A stretch of 64,000 nt of DNA, from contig CALWSK010000002.1 of NCBI GenBank assembly GCA_944384195.1, positions 124,001 to 188,000 on the forward strand. The letters run 5' to 3'. The notes beneath the pieces are model-generated. The model was not told where the DNA came from, did no database searches, and worked only from the letters and a program-made list of their open reading frames with translations. Source of the DNA: an uncultured Clostridia bacterium. GTDB lineage: Bacteria > Bacillota > Clostridia > Lachnospirales > CAG-274. This document shows positions 1 to 8,940 of the stretch, piece after piece (the first letter of the stretch is position 1; every line of letters begins with the position of its first letter). Made by a program: the position numbers and the translations under genes.

Positions 1-2
1 AT

Positions 3-1466
3 ATACCTTTTGAAACATTTTTGGGATTTGAAGGCGATAAAGAGCCAGATATAGACCTTAATTTTTCAGGAGAATTTCAGGCAAGAGCTCATCAATATAC
101 GGAAGAGCTATTTGGGAAAGATTTTGTATTTAAAGCAGGAACTATAGGTACATTAGCAGATAAAACGGCTTATGGATATGTAAAGAAATATGCAGAAAGA
201 AGAAATATTGTTATGACAAATGCAGAAACTACAAGGCTTGCTAGCGGTTGTGTAGGTATAAAAAAGACAACAGGACAACACCCTGGAGGGCTTATGGTTG
301 TACCTAGCAATAAAAGTATATATGATTTTTGCCCTATACAACACCCGGCAGATGATGCTAGCTCTAATGTTATAACAACACATTTTGACTATCATTCTAT
401 AAGTGGGCGTATATTAAAGCTAGACTTATTAGGACACGACGTTCCAACTATTTTACGTATGTTAAAAGATTTTACAGGGTTTGACCCGTTAGATACACCT
501 ATGGACGATAAAGCTACTATGTCTTTATTTACTTCTCCTAAAGCTTTAGGAGTTGAAGAGAATGATATAAATTGTAAGACAGGTTCTTTAGGGCTTCCAG
601 AATTTGGAACGCCTTTTGTAATACAAATGCTTATAGATACACAGCCTAATAGTTTTTCAGACCTTGTTAAGATATCAGGTTTATCTCATGGCACAGATGT
701 ATGGTTTAATAATGCTCAAGATTTAATTAGGGATAATATAGCTACCTTAAAAGAAGTTATACCTACAAGGGATGATATTATGGTTTATCTTATATTAAAA
801 GGGGTAGAGAATAAGTTAGCTTTTACTATAATGGAGAGTGTAAGAAAAGGTAAGGGGCTTACTAAAGAATTTGAAGAGGCTATGAAAGAAAAAGGAGTTC
901 CAGACTGGTACATAAAATCTTGCAAGACTATAAAATATATGTTCCCTAAAGGACATGCTGTAGCTTATGTTACTAATGCTTTTAGAATGGGATATTTTAA
1001 GATAAACTATCCAGAGGCCTTTTATGCTAGTTTATTTTCTGTTAAGGCGGAAGACTTTGATTATGATAGTATGTGTTTTGGGCTTACAAAAGTAGAAAGA
1101 GCTATTCAAGAAATTGAAGTTTTGGGTAAACAAGCAAGCACTAAAGAAAAGAATAAGCTAGTAGTATTAGAGCTTGTAAGAGAAATGTATAAAAGAGGGA
1201 TAAAATTTGTAGAGCTTGATTTATATAAATCTAAGGGATTTAAATTTGATATAACAGAAGATGGATTGCTTCCTCCTATATGTTCTGTCCAAGGGCTTGG
1301 AGAAAATGCTACTAAAATGATAGTAAAAGAAAGAGAAAATGGAGAATTTTATACTATAGAAAATTTAGTTGAAAGAACTAAAATAAGTAAGACAGTTGTA
1401 GATATCCTTAGAAAAAATGGAGTTTTAAAAGGAATTCCAGAAACAAATCAGTTAAGTTTATTTTAA
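3..1466 (+). CDS. polC: DNA polymerase III PolC, C-terminal part (5' end outside window)
   Basis: This is the C-terminal third of the Gram-positive replicative polymerase PolC. The frame is open to the window edge and reads [21 protein letters not shown], so the apparent TTG start at 21 is not a start. The PDIDLNF motif belongs to the palm domain with the catalytic aspartates, and [20 protein letters not shown] and the GLSHGTDVW segment are typical PolC. A helix-hairpin-helix-like tail near the C-terminus ([21 protein letters not shown]) also fits. The gene ends with NQLSLF, a beta-clamp-binding-like C-terminal peptide. The upstream exonuclease/OB part lies outside the window. Confidence 0.96.
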   Translation: MPFETFLGFEGDKEPDIDLNFSGEFQARAHQYTEELFGKDFVFKAGTIGTLADKTAYGYVKKYAERRNIVMTNAETTRLASGCVGIKKTTGQHPGGLMVVPSNKSIYDFCPIQHPADDASSNVITTHFDYHSISGRILKLDLLGHDVPTILRMLKDFTGFDPLDTPMDDKATMSLFTSPKALGVEENDINCKTGSLGLPEFGTPFVIQMLIDTQPNSFSDLVKISGLSHGTDVWFNNAQDLIRDNIATLKEVIPTRDDIMVYLILKGVENKLAFTIMESVRKGKGLTKEFEEAMKEKGVPDWYIKSCKTIKYMFPKGHAVAYVTNAFRMGYFKINYPEAFYASLFSVKAEDFDYDSMCFGLTKVERAIQEIEVLGKQASTKEKNKLVVLELVREMYKRGIKFVELDLYKSKGFKFDITEDGLLPPICSVQGLGENATKMIVKERENGEFYTIENLVERTKISKTVVDILRKNGVLKGIPETNQLSLF

Positions 1467-1517
1467 AGGTTTAAAAAAATATGTTAACTAATATTATTTT
1501 AAAAAGGAGTGTAAAAT

Positions 1518-2480
1518 ATGAGTTTAACTATATTAAGTCCCAAAGTAGATTTTGTATTTAAAAAAATATTTGGTTCTGAAGAAAATAAAAGTGTTTTAAT
1601 ATCTTTCTTAAATGCTGTTTTAAATGATGAGGAAAATAAAATAAAATCTGTAGATTTAAACAACACAGATATTGAAAAAAATTTTACAAGGGATAAATTT
1701 TCAAGATTAGATATTAAAGCTACAACAGATAGACAAGAAATTGTAAATATAGAAATACAACTAAGAAATCAATATAATATGACAAAAAGAACATTATATT
1801 ATTGGAGTAAAATATATGAAAGTCAAATATCTGAAAGTGATAGTTATTATAAATTAAATAAGACTATTTGTATAAATATATTAGATTTTAAGCACTTAAA
1901 AAATACAGATAAATTTCATAATGTATTTAGACTTAAAAATATAGAAACTAATGAGGAACTAACTGATATTTGCGAGATACATTTTATAGAAATACCTAAG
2001 TTAAAAAAATTAAAAGTTGATGAAAAAAATGAAATGCTTGAGATTTGGACAGAATTTTTAAGAAATCCAGAAAGTGAAGTTATAAGAAATTTAGAATTTG
2101 TAGATAAAGAGATAAAGAAAGCTAAAGATAAACTTTGTGTGATGAGTCAAAGCGATAGAGAAAGGGAAATATATTTTTTAAGAGCTTCTGCTATGCAAGA
2201 TGAGATAAGCGCTATAGATTTTGCTAAAAGACAAGCTATGAAAGAGGGGATACAACAAGGGATAGAGCAAGGGATAGAAAAAGGGATGCAACAAGGAATA
2301 GAGCAAGGAATACAACAAGGAATAGAGCAAGGAATACAACAAGGAATAGAAAAAGGAGAAGAAAAAAAGGCTAAAGAAATAGCTATTAATTTAATAAAAA
2401 AAGGATTAGATGAAGAAACAATAGCTTTATTAACTAATTTAGATTTAGATTTAATTAAAGAACTGAAAGAAAAATTATAG
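1518..2480 (+). CDS. Rpn family recombination-promoting nuclease / PD-(D/E)XK transposase-like protein
   Basis: The 320-aa protein opens with LSPKVDFVFKKIFGSEENK, the hallmark of the Rpn/PDDEXK_2 family. The fold-specific core follows: a conserved Asp in RLDIKATTDRQE and the strand VNIEIQLRNQ (E-x-Q motif). Members of this family (E. coli RpnA-E) are DNA endonucleases that stimulate RecA-independent recombination; they were once annotated as transposases. Residues 244-283 are a low-complexity run of GIxQ tetrapeptides, encoded by a 12-bp tandem repeat. The ATG follows a good AAAGGAG site. It sits alone between polC and spoVAE. Function in vivo is inferred from the family only. Confidence 0.85.
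   Translation: MSLTILSPKVDFVFKKIFGSEENKSVLISFLNAVLNDEENKIKSVDLNNTDIEKNFTRDKFSRLDIKATTDRQEIVNIEIQLRNQYNMTKRTLYYWSKIYESQISESDSYYKLNKTICINILDFKHLKNTDKFHNVFRLKNIETNEELTDICEIHFIEIPKLKKLKVDEKNEMLEIWTEFLRNPESEVIRNLEFVDKEIKKAKDKLCVMSQSDREREIYFLRASAMQDEISAIDFAKRQAMKEGIQQGIEQGIEKGMQQGIEQGIQQGIEQGIQQGIEKGEEKKAKEIAINLIKKGLDEETIALLTNLDLDLIKELKEKL
2247..2366 (+). repeat. 12-bp in-frame tandem repeat inside the Rpn-like gene
   Basis: Nine units of the form GGR-ATA-SAR-MAR encode GIQQ, GIEQ, GIEK, GIEQ-type tetrapeptides, followed by a diverged tenth (GEEK). Several 24-bp pairs (GIEQ-GIQQ) are identical. Because the unit is a multiple of 3, copy-number changes keep the reading frame and only lengthen the helical linker. 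Confidence 0.9.
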
Positions 2481-2620
2481 TTTATATTTATATTATTTTT
2501 ACTATCTTAAAAACTAATGATATTTGTCAAGATTTATTTAGCTTGCCTTAAAATTATTTATATTACTTTTGTATAAAAAATGTTTATTTTGAAAAAAATA
2601 AGGAAAAGGAGGTTAAGTAT

Positions 2621-2977
2621 ATGGACTATATAAAAGCCTTTCTTATTGGTGGGCTGATATGTATGCTTGGACAAATTTTAATAGATAAAACTAAGTTAAC
2701 AACTGCTAGGATACTAGTTATATTTGTTGTATCTGGATGTATACTACAAGGTTTTGGTATATATGAGAAAATAGTGGAATTTGCAGGAGCAGGGGCTACT
2801 GTTCCTCTACCTGGATTTGGTTATGCTCTTGCTAAGGGGGTTATGCGAGAAGTAGATGAGATAGGTATTATGGGGATATTTTCAGGAGGAATAAAGGCTA
2901 CAGCAGGAGGCATAACTTGTGCTATACTTTTTGCATTTATTATGGCTCTTATATTTAATCCTAAGCCAAAAAAATAA
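2621..2977 (+). CDS. spoVAE: stage V sporulation protein AE (SpoVAE)
   Basis: This 118-aa polytopic membrane protein matches SpoVAE (SpoVAEb type). It has hydrophobic segments at about residues 4-20, 28-50 and 90-112, and the conserved stretch PLPGFGYALAKGVMREVDEIG. SpoVA proteins form the channel that loads calcium-dipicolinate into the forespore and releases it at germination; SpoVAE acts with SpoVAC and SpoVAD, which are not next to it here. The start has an AAAAGGAGG site. Expression under sigma-G is expected from the family, but I did not find a convincing promoter. Confidence 0.9.
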   Translation: MDYIKAFLIGGLICMLGQILIDKTKLTTARILVIFVVSGCILQGFGIYEKIVEFAGAGATVPLPGFGYALAKGVMREVDEIGIMGIFSGGIKATAGGITCAILFAFIMALIFNPKPKK

Positions 2978-2984
2978 TAAGAAA

Positions 2985-3017
2985 AAAGGTTGTTACCTAT
3001 TTAGGATAACAACCTTT
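2985..3017 (+). terminator. intrinsic terminator after spoVAE
   Basis: AAAGGTTGTTA pairs with TAACAACCTTT (11 bp) and is followed by a short T-rich stretch. A-rich sequence on the other side lets it also serve the convergent deoD gene. Confidence 0.75.
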
Positions 3018-3080
3018 ATTTAATATTTTAAAATTTTAAGAACTTATATAGTAATTTTTAAATATTTTATAAATAGGAGT

Positions 3081-3782
3081 TTAAGCCATAGATAATGCTA
3101 TTTCCATCATATTTGTAAAAGATTTTTCACGTTTTTCAGCAGAAACTTGTTCTCCAGTCATTATATGGTCGCTTACTGTAAGAATACAAAGTCCGTTAGC
3201 TCCAAGCCTAGCACAATTCATATATAATGCGGCAGCTTCCATCTCAACTGCTAGAACGCCCATTTTTGCCCATAAGTTATTTACATCTTTAAAATCTGAA
3301 TAAAACACATCTGTAGAAAGTATATTTCCTATATGTACGGGGATATTTAGATTATCTGCTGATTTTTTAGCTTTTTCCAAAAGAGTATAGCTACAAGATG
3401 GAGCAAATGTACCGGCTAGTTGATATTGATTTGCAAAGTTTGAATCTGTAGATGTAGCCATACCAATTACTATATCATATAGATTTAACTCTTTGCTAAG
3501 AGCGCCACAAGAACCTATTCTTATAAGGTTTTTTACTCCAAAGGTAGTGATGAGCTCATTTGAATAGATACCTATACTAGGCATACCCATACCAGTGCCC
3601 ATAACAGATATTTTTTTACCTTTATAAGACCCAGTAAAGCCAAGAGCTCCTCTTACTGAGTTAAACTGAACTACATCTTGTAAAAAAGTTTCTGCTATAA
3701 ATTTAGCTCTTAAGGGGTCGCCGGGTAGAAGGATAGTTTCTGCTATTTCGGCAGTTTGATTTATATGTGGTGTATTTTTCAT
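3081..3782 (-). CDS. deoD: purine-nucleoside phosphorylase DeoD (hexameric type)
   Basis: At 233 aa it has the normal length for the trimer-of-dimers DeoD family, which splits purine (deoxy)ribonucleosides with phosphate into base and (deoxy)ribose-1-phosphate in salvage. Diagnostic segments are LPGDPLRAKFIAE near residue 20 (phosphate site), RIGSCGAL near 87, the nucleoside-binding AVEMEAAALY near 180, and TVSDH with the catalytic Asp near 204. The ATG follows an AAGGAG site. It is a single-gene unit converging on spoVAE. Confidence 0.95.
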   Translation of the reverse strand: MKNTPHINQTAEIAETILLPGDPLRAKFIAETFLQDVVQFNSVRGALGFTGSYKGKKISVMGTGMGMPSIGIYSNELITTFGVKNLIRIGSCGALSKELNLYDIVIGMATSTDSNFANQYQLAGTFAPSCSYTLLEKAKKSADNLNIPVHIGNILSTDVFYSDFKDVNNLWAKMGVLAVEMEAAALYMNCARLGANGLCILTVSDHIMTGEQVSAEKREKSFTNMMEIALSMA

Positions 3783-3977
3783 AAAAAAGCTCCTTGTCTA
3801 AATAGTTTAATAAGATTATATAGATTATATAATAAAAAAGATTTAATTTCAATGATATTAATAAAAATACTTAATAATTTTATATTTAAAAATCATACAA
3901 ATTAGTAAAAAAATTAATAATTATTCAATTATTTAGATAATTAAAAAATAAAAAATTATAAAAATTTAATATAAGTA

Positions 3978-4006
3978 TCGACATATTTATTAATTTTATG
4001 TATAAT
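3978..4006 (+). promoter_or_regulatory. sigma-A-type promoter of the chemotaxis cluster
   Basis: TCGACA at 3978-3983 and TATAAT at 4001-4006 are separated by 17 bp, about 45 bp ahead of cheR. The surrounding 260-bp gap (3783-4050) is otherwise plain A+T-rich DNA. Confidence 0.55.
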
Positions 4007-4050
4007 TAAATATAATGGAGTATAAATAAAAATAGAATTGGGTGATATTA

Positions 4051-4863
4051 GTGAATTACATAACTGAAAAGGAATTTTCTCTAATAAAAGATTATATAAA
4101 AAAAAATTATGGCATTAGTTTGGGTGCAGATAAAAAATCTTTGGTATACTCAAGACTTAAGAATATTTTGGATAAAAATGGCTTAAGTAATTTTACAGAA
4201 TATTATGAATATCTAGTAAATGATAAAACTGGTATGGCATCTATGACTTTTATAGATAAAATGACAACAAATCATACTTTTTTTATGAGAGAGATTGACC
4301 ACTTTGAATTTTTAAAAGAAACAGTTTTGCCAAAAATAGAAAAAACAGAGCCAAATAAAGATGTAAGGATATGGTGTGCTGGGTGTTCTTCTGGAGAAGA
4401 AGCTTATACATTAGAAATTATTTTAGATGAATATTTTAAGAATAAAGGTTCTTGGGATACAGAACTTTTAGCAACTGATATATCTACAGCAGTATTGTCA
4501 AAAGCTATAAAGGGAAGATATACAAAAGAACAGATAAAGCCTCTTAATGAAAATTGGAAGGAACATTATTTTAAAAGTGTAAATAATAGGCAAGTAGAAG
4601 TTATAGATAGAATTAAAAAAAATATAACCTTTAGAAAGTTTAATCTTATGGAGAAACATTTTCCATTTAAGAAAAAATTTCAAGTTATTTTTTGTAGAAA
4701 TGTTATGATATATTTTGATGATGCTACTAGAGCAGAGCTTGTAAAGAAATTTTACGATGCATCTGAAAAAGGAGCTTATTTATTCATAGGACACTCAGAG
4801 ACTCTTAACAATATAGATACAGACTATGAATATATAATGCCGGCAGTCTATAGAAAAAGTTAA
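4051..4863 (+). CDS. cheR: chemotaxis protein methyltransferase CheR
   Basis: CheR methylates glutamates of chemoreceptors using S-adenosylmethionine. The 270-aa protein has the N-terminal helical CheR domain (residues about 1-75, TNHTFFMREIDHF at its end), then the SAM-binding motif RIWCAGCSSGEEAYT. Further motifs are LATDIS, the IFCRNVMIYFD segment and the C-terminal FIGHSE. I prefer the GTG at 4051, spaced 4-9 nt from GGGTGAT, over the GTG at 4042, which overlaps that ribosome site. It is first in cheR-cheA-cheW-cheB. CheY and CheC/D are not in the window. Confidence 0.94.
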   Translation: MNYITEKEFSLIKDYIKKNYGISLGADKKSLVYSRLKNILDKNGLSNFTEYYEYLVNDKTGMASMTFIDKMTTNHTFFMREIDHFEFLKETVLPKIEKTEPNKDVRIWCAGCSSGEEAYTLEIILDEYFKNKGSWDTELLATDISTAVLSKAIKGRYTKEQIKPLNENWKEHYFKSVNNRQVEVIDRIKKNITFRKFNLMEKHFPFKKKFQVIFCRNVMIYFDDATRAELVKKFYDASEKGAYLFIGHSETLNNIDTDYEYIMPAVYRKS

Positions 4864-4881
4864 GCAAATATTTGCTTTTTT
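4862..4881 (+). terminator. small intrinsic terminator after cheR
   Basis: The palindrome AAGCAAAT/ATTTGCTT starts in the cheR stop codon and runs straight into six T residues. A TATAAT at about 4893 suggests that cheA-cheW-cheB has its own promoter just downstream. Confidence 0.6.
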
Positions 4882-4972
4882 CAAAAAATTTGTTATAATA
4901 TAATAGGTTTAGGCATCGAATGATATTTTATATAAATAAAATAAAACCAAGAATGAAAGGATTGATATAAAA

Positions 4973-7279
4973 GTGGAAGATTTTTCAAGAGAATCTATGT
5001 TGGATATGTTTATATTTGAAATGAACCAACTATCAGACCAGCTAGAACAATTAATAATTGAGTGTGAAGATGGTTATTCTATGGATAACATAAATGAAAT
5101 ATTTAGAATAATGCATACTATAAAAGGTTCTGCTGCGATGATGCTTTTTGATAATGTATCTAAAACTGCTCATGCAATAGAAGACTTGTTTTTTTATCTT
5201 AGAGAAGAAAATCCATCAGATGTAGATTATTCTAGCCTTACAGATCTTGTTCTTGAAGGTATGGACTTTATAAAAAATGAACTTGAGAAGATTGCTGAAG
5301 GAGGAGAAGCAGATACTGATCCTACTGAAGTTATAAAAAGGATAAAAGCCTTCTTAAGTGTTTTAAAAGGAGAAGATGGTCAAGTAGAAGCTCCTAAAAA
5401 AGAAGAGCAAAAACAACCTAAAGCAAAAGAAGAAACAAAAATACAAAAATCAAATCATGCAAATAAATTTGAATGTCATTTATATTTTGAAGAAGAAAGT
5501 GGAATGGAAAATATAAGAGCTTTTAATGTTTTAAATCAGCTTAAAGATTATGGAGATATTATTCATACTATTCCTCAAGAAGTTACAGATGAATCTTCTG
5601 AAGAAATAATTAAAAAAGATGGATTTAAATTTGTTATAAGTACAGATGTTTCTTATGAGCAGATATATGAAATAATAAATTCTACTATTTATTTGAAAAA
5701 TTTTGAATTAAATCCTTATGTATTAAAAAAATATAAGGCTACTATATATTTTGAAGATGGATGTGAAATGGAAAATGTTCGTTCATATACAATAGTTCAT
5801 AATTTAGAAAGTATAGCAGATGGTATTACTCACATACCAGAGGATATAATGAGTGAAGAATCTATAGAGCCTATAAGAGATAAAGGTTTTAAAGTTATAT
5901 TTTCTATAAATAAAGAGTATGATGAAGTAAATGAAATGCTTATGAAAACAGCATTCTTAAAATCTTTAGTGCTTGAAGAGCTAGAAGAAAAGGAAGAAAC
6001 TGAAGAAATAAAAGAAGAGCCTAAAGAAGAAATTAAAGAACAAGTTAAAAAAGAAGAGAAAAAAGCAGAGCCTAAAAAAGTTAATAAAGATGATAAGTCT
6101 AAAGATAATAAAAAGCAAGGTTCTCAACAAATGATAAGTGTTAGCATAGGTAAATTAGACCAGTTATTAAATCTTATGGGAGAGCTTGTTATATCTGAAG
6201 CTATGACTACTCAAAATCCAGATCTTGATGGTCTTGAACTTGAAAACTTTAATAAATCTGCAAGACAGCTAAGAAAAATAATAAAAGATGTTCAAGATAG
6301 TGTTATGAGTATGCGTATGGTGACTTTAGATGCTACATTCTTTAAAATGCAAAGAATAGTTAGAGATATGTGTAAAGCTCTTGAAAAAAATGTAGACCTT
6401 ATTATAGAAGGTAGAGACACAGAAGTAGATAAAAATATCATAGAGCACATAGCAGACCCTCTTATGCATATAATAAGAAACTCTGTAGACCACGGAATAG
6501 AAAAACCAGCAGATAGAATTAAAAAAGGAAAAGATGGCAAGGGAGTTATTCATCTAGAAGCTAGAAACTCTGGAGGAGAAATCCTTATAAGTGTAAAAGA
6601 TGATGGAGCTGGGATAAATAAACAAAAGGTTATGGAGAAAGCTAAGGCGGCTGGTATACTTAAAAAACCAGAAGAAGAATATACAGATAGAGAAATATAT
6701 CAGCTTATATTCCATGCGGGGCTTTCTACTAAAGAAGCGGTAACTAGTTATTCTGGACGTGGTGTTGGTATGGATGTTGTTACTGCTAATATTGAGGCAG
6801 TAGGTGGAAGTATAATTGTAGAGAGCGAAGAAGGGTATGGAACAACAACTATACTCAAAATTCCTTTAACTCTCGCAATAATAGAGGGTATGCTTATCAG
6901 TATGGGAGGAGCTAAATATACTATTCCTATTGCTTCTATACAAGAAACATTTAAAGTTAAAAAGGAAAATATCTTCTTAGATCCAGATGGAAACGAGATG
7001 ATAACTATAAGAGGAGATGTATTTAACTTAATCAGACTATACGACTTTTTTAATGCACCAACTCAAATAAAAGATATAGAAGAAGGTGTAGTTATAAGAC
7101 TTGAGAGCGAAGGCAGAACAGTATGCCTATTTGTAGATGAGCTTATAGGCGAGCAACAAGTTGTTGTTAAGAGCATACCTGATTATATCAAAAAAGTAAA
7201 AGGCATAAGTGGTTGTACACTTCTTGGTAATGGGGATATATCTCTTATTGTAGATGTAGCAGGCTTTTATGACAATTAA
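4973..7279 (+). CDS. cheA: chemotaxis histidine kinase CheA with two P2 domains
   Basis: CheA autophosphorylates and passes phosphate to CheY and CheB. Domain order in 768 aa: HPt (1-110) with His48 in IMHTIKGSAAMM; a charged linker; two consecutive P2-like CheY/CheB-docking domains (about 164-245 and 258-340); a Lys/Glu-rich linker; P3 dimerisation (about 390-455). The P4 kinase follows with N-box HIIRNSVDHGIE, G1 DDGAGI and G2 GRGVGMDVV, then the P5 CheW-like domain to the end. The two P2 units align to each other (FECHLYFEEESGMENIRAF and YKATIYFEDGCEMENVRSY). Start GTG has a GAAAGGA site upstream. Tandem P2 domains are less common than a single one. Confidence 0.95.
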   Translation: MEDFSRESMLDMFIFEMNQLSDQLEQLIIECEDGYSMDNINEIFRIMHTIKGSAAMMLFDNVSKTAHAIEDLFFYLREENPSDVDYSSLTDLVLEGMDFIKNELEKIAEGGEADTDPTEVIKRIKAFLSVLKGEDGQVEAPKKEEQKQPKAKEETKIQKSNHANKFECHLYFEEESGMENIRAFNVLNQLKDYGDIIHTIPQEVTDESSEEIIKKDGFKFVISTDVSYEQIYEIINSTIYLKNFELNPYVLKKYKATIYFEDGCEMENVRSYTIVHNLESIADGITHIPEDIMSEESIEPIRDKGFKVIFSINKEYDEVNEMLMKTAFLKSLVLEELEEKEETEEIKEEPKEEIKEQVKKEEKKAEPKKVNKDDKSKDNKKQGSQQMISVSIGKLDQLLNLMGELVISEAMTTQNPDLDGLELENFNKSARQLRKIIKDVQDSVMSMRMVTLDATFFKMQRIVRDMCKALEKNVDLIIEGRDTEVDKNIIEHIADPLMHIIRNSVDHGIEKPADRIKKGKDGKGVIHLEARNSGGEILISVKDDGAGINKQKVMEKAKAAGILKKPEEEYTDREIYQLIFHAGLSTKEAVTSYSGRGVGMDVVTANIEAVGGSIIVESEEGYGTTTILKIPLTLAIIEGMLISMGGAKYTIPIASIQETFKVKKENIFLDPDGNEMITIRGDVFNLIRLYDFFNAPTQIKDIEEGVVIRLESEGRTVCLFVDELIGEQQVVVKSIPDYIKKVKGISGCTLLGNGDISLIVDVAGFYDN

Positions 7280-7300
7280 TATATAAGGGGGCAAAGGAAA

Positions 7301-7765
7301 ATGGAAAACGAAAATTATCAAAATGAAGCAGAAGATGATACTACAAAAAATAAGTATCTAACTTTTATAATAGAAGATGAAATTTTTGGTATAGACATAA
7401 GACATGTTATAGAAATAATACCAGTTCCAGCTATAACTTGGATGCCAGATAATCCACCAGCAATAAAAGGTATAATAAATTTAAGAGGTTCTATTATACC
7501 GGTTATAGATGTTAGAATAAGGTTTAATAAGATGGAAAGAGCTTATGACGAATTTACTTGTATAATAGTTATAGAATATGCAAATAATCAAATAGGATTA
7601 ATTGTAGATACTGTAAATGAAGTTCTTTATATCCCTAAAAATGCTATGTCTTCACCTCCAAATGCCAAACTTAAATATCAAAATAAATTTATTAAAGCTA
7701 TTGGTCAAATGAATGATGAAGTACAACTTTTATTAGACCTTGATAAATTTTTATTTTCAAATTAG
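7301..7765 (+). CDS. cheW: chemotaxis coupling protein CheW
   Basis: CheW links chemoreceptors to the P5 domain of CheA in membrane arrays. The 154-aa protein is a single SH3-like CheW fold with the family motifs YLTFIIEDEIFGIDIRHV, IKGIINLRGSIIPVIDVR and GLIVDTVNEV. It starts 21 bp after cheA with its own GGGGGCAAAGG site and is probably co-transcribed with it. Confidence 0.95.
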   Translation: MENENYQNEAEDDTTKNKYLTFIIEDEIFGIDIRHVIEIIPVPAITWMPDNPPAIKGIINLRGSIIPVIDVRIRFNKMERAYDEFTCIIVIEYANNQIGLIVDTVNEVLYIPKNAMSSPPNAKLKYQNKFIKAIGQMNDEVQLLLDLDKFLFSN

Positions 7766-7777
7766 GATTTAGTTTTA

Positions 7778-7819
7778 TTAAAGCTCTGTTTAAGCAGAAA
7801 TGTTTTTACAGAGCTTTAA
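7778..7819 (+). other. 12-bp perfect inverted repeat between cheW and cheB
   Basis: TTAAAGCTCTGT (7778-7789) and ACAGAGCTTTAA (7808-7819) form a perfect 12-bp stem with an 18-nt loop. No T-run follows, so it is a weak terminator at best; it may stabilise mRNA ends or trim cheB expression. Confidence 0.6.
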
Positions 7820-7845
7820 CTTATACTCTAATGAGGTGATTTTTA

Positions 7846-8841
7846 TTGTATAACATTGAGGTTATTTTGTTTTCTTATTCTAATCAGTTTTTAAATGTAA
7901 CTAAGGCTAGTCTTGAGAATAATAAAATAAAAGTTATAAAAGCTACTAATAGTTTAATTGAATTAGAGAAATATATAAACAAGAAAGATGAAGTTATATA
8001 TATTGGACATATACAAACAAAAGATAAGAAAAAAAGCGATGAAATATTAGAATTTTTCTATAAAAATAAGCTCCATTGGATTTGTATTGGTGCTGATGGA
8101 ACTATAAATTTTACTGCCATAACAAAAGGAGCTATGGCACAGATAATACTTAAGGAAACTCCTAGCACTTCAGAATTTAAAGGATTTATAAAAGTATTAA
8201 TAGATAAGATAAAACAATCTTTAGATATAGCTAATATTCTTAAAAATGAAACAAAAAAACAAAGTATAGAAAAGAGCTTTGATAAAATAATATCTATAGG
8301 TGCATCTACCGGTGGAACAGAGGCAGTGCAAAATATACTTACTAAGCTTAAGGCTGATATGCCACCTATACTTGTTGTAATTCATATGCCGGCAGGATTT
8401 ACAAAAATATATGCAAATAGGCTTAATGAATTATGTGAGATGAGAGTAAAAGAAGCAGAAGATGGAGATGAGCTAAAATCTGGAATTGCTTATATAGCAC
8501 CTGGTGGTTATCAAATGAGGCTTGAAAAAAAGAACAAAGAATATTTTTTAAGATGTACAAAAGAGGAAAAAGTAAATGGACATATACCATCTGTTGATGT
8601 GTTATTTGAAAGTGTAGCAAAAAATATAGCTCCAAATGTTGTTGCGGTTATTTTAACTGGTATGGGAAATGATGGAGCACTTGGGATATTAAATATTAAA
8701 AAAAATGGTGGATACACTATAGGTCAAGATGAAAAAAGTAGTGTTGTTTATGGAATGCCTAAGGTAGCAAATGACATAGGAGGAATTTGTAAGCAGACAG
8801 ATTTAAAAAATATACCAAATATAATATCAGAAAAATTATAA
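7846..8841 (+). CDS. cheB: CheB-type receptor methylesterase with a degenerate receiver domain
   Basis: CheB removes methyl groups from chemoreceptors. The C-terminal half has the full catalytic set: Ser154 in IGASTGG, His180 in VVIHMPAGFT and the Asp of ILTGMGNDGALG. The N-terminal about 125 residues sit where the CheY-like receiver belongs. They lack its acidic pocket, and the position of the phosphorylated Asp reads VIYIGHI. Regulation by CheA phosphorylation is therefore unlikely through this domain. The TTG start follows GAGGTGAT. It could instead be described as a CheB methylesterase domain with an unrelated N-terminal domain. Confidence 0.88.
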   Translation: MYNIEVILFSYSNQFLNVTKASLENNKIKVIKATNSLIELEKYINKKDEVIYIGHIQTKDKKKSDEILEFFYKNKLHWICIGADGTINFTAITKGAMAQIILKETPSTSEFKGFIKVLIDKIKQSLDIANILKNETKKQSIEKSFDKIISIGASTGGTEAVQNILTKLKADMPPILVVIHMPAGFTKIYANRLNELCEMRVKEAEDGDELKSGIAYIAPGGYQMRLEKKNKEYFLRCTKEEKVNGHIPSVDVLFESVAKNIAPNVVAVILTGMGNDGALGILNIKKNGGYTIGQDEKSSVVYGMPKVANDIGGICKQTDLKNIPNIISEKL

Positions 8842-8858
8842 AAATTTATATATTTATC

Positions 8859-8887
8859 TTGTATATATTAGAAAAAGATATTATAAT
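8859..8887 (+). promoter_or_regulatory. sigma-A-type promoter of pta-ackA
   Basis: TTGTAT (8859-8864) and TATAAT (8882-8887) with a 17-bp spacer, 54 bp ahead of the pta start. Confidence 0.55.
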
Positions 8888-8940
8888 ATTATGTAGTAAG
8901 TTTTACTAATATTTATAATTTTTACTAAGGAGGATAAAAA

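Noticed and set aside
2247..2366. Direct repeats resembling a small CRISPR array or satellite
   Set aside because: Units are 12 bp, contiguous, in frame within an open gene and encode GIxQ; there are no spacers.
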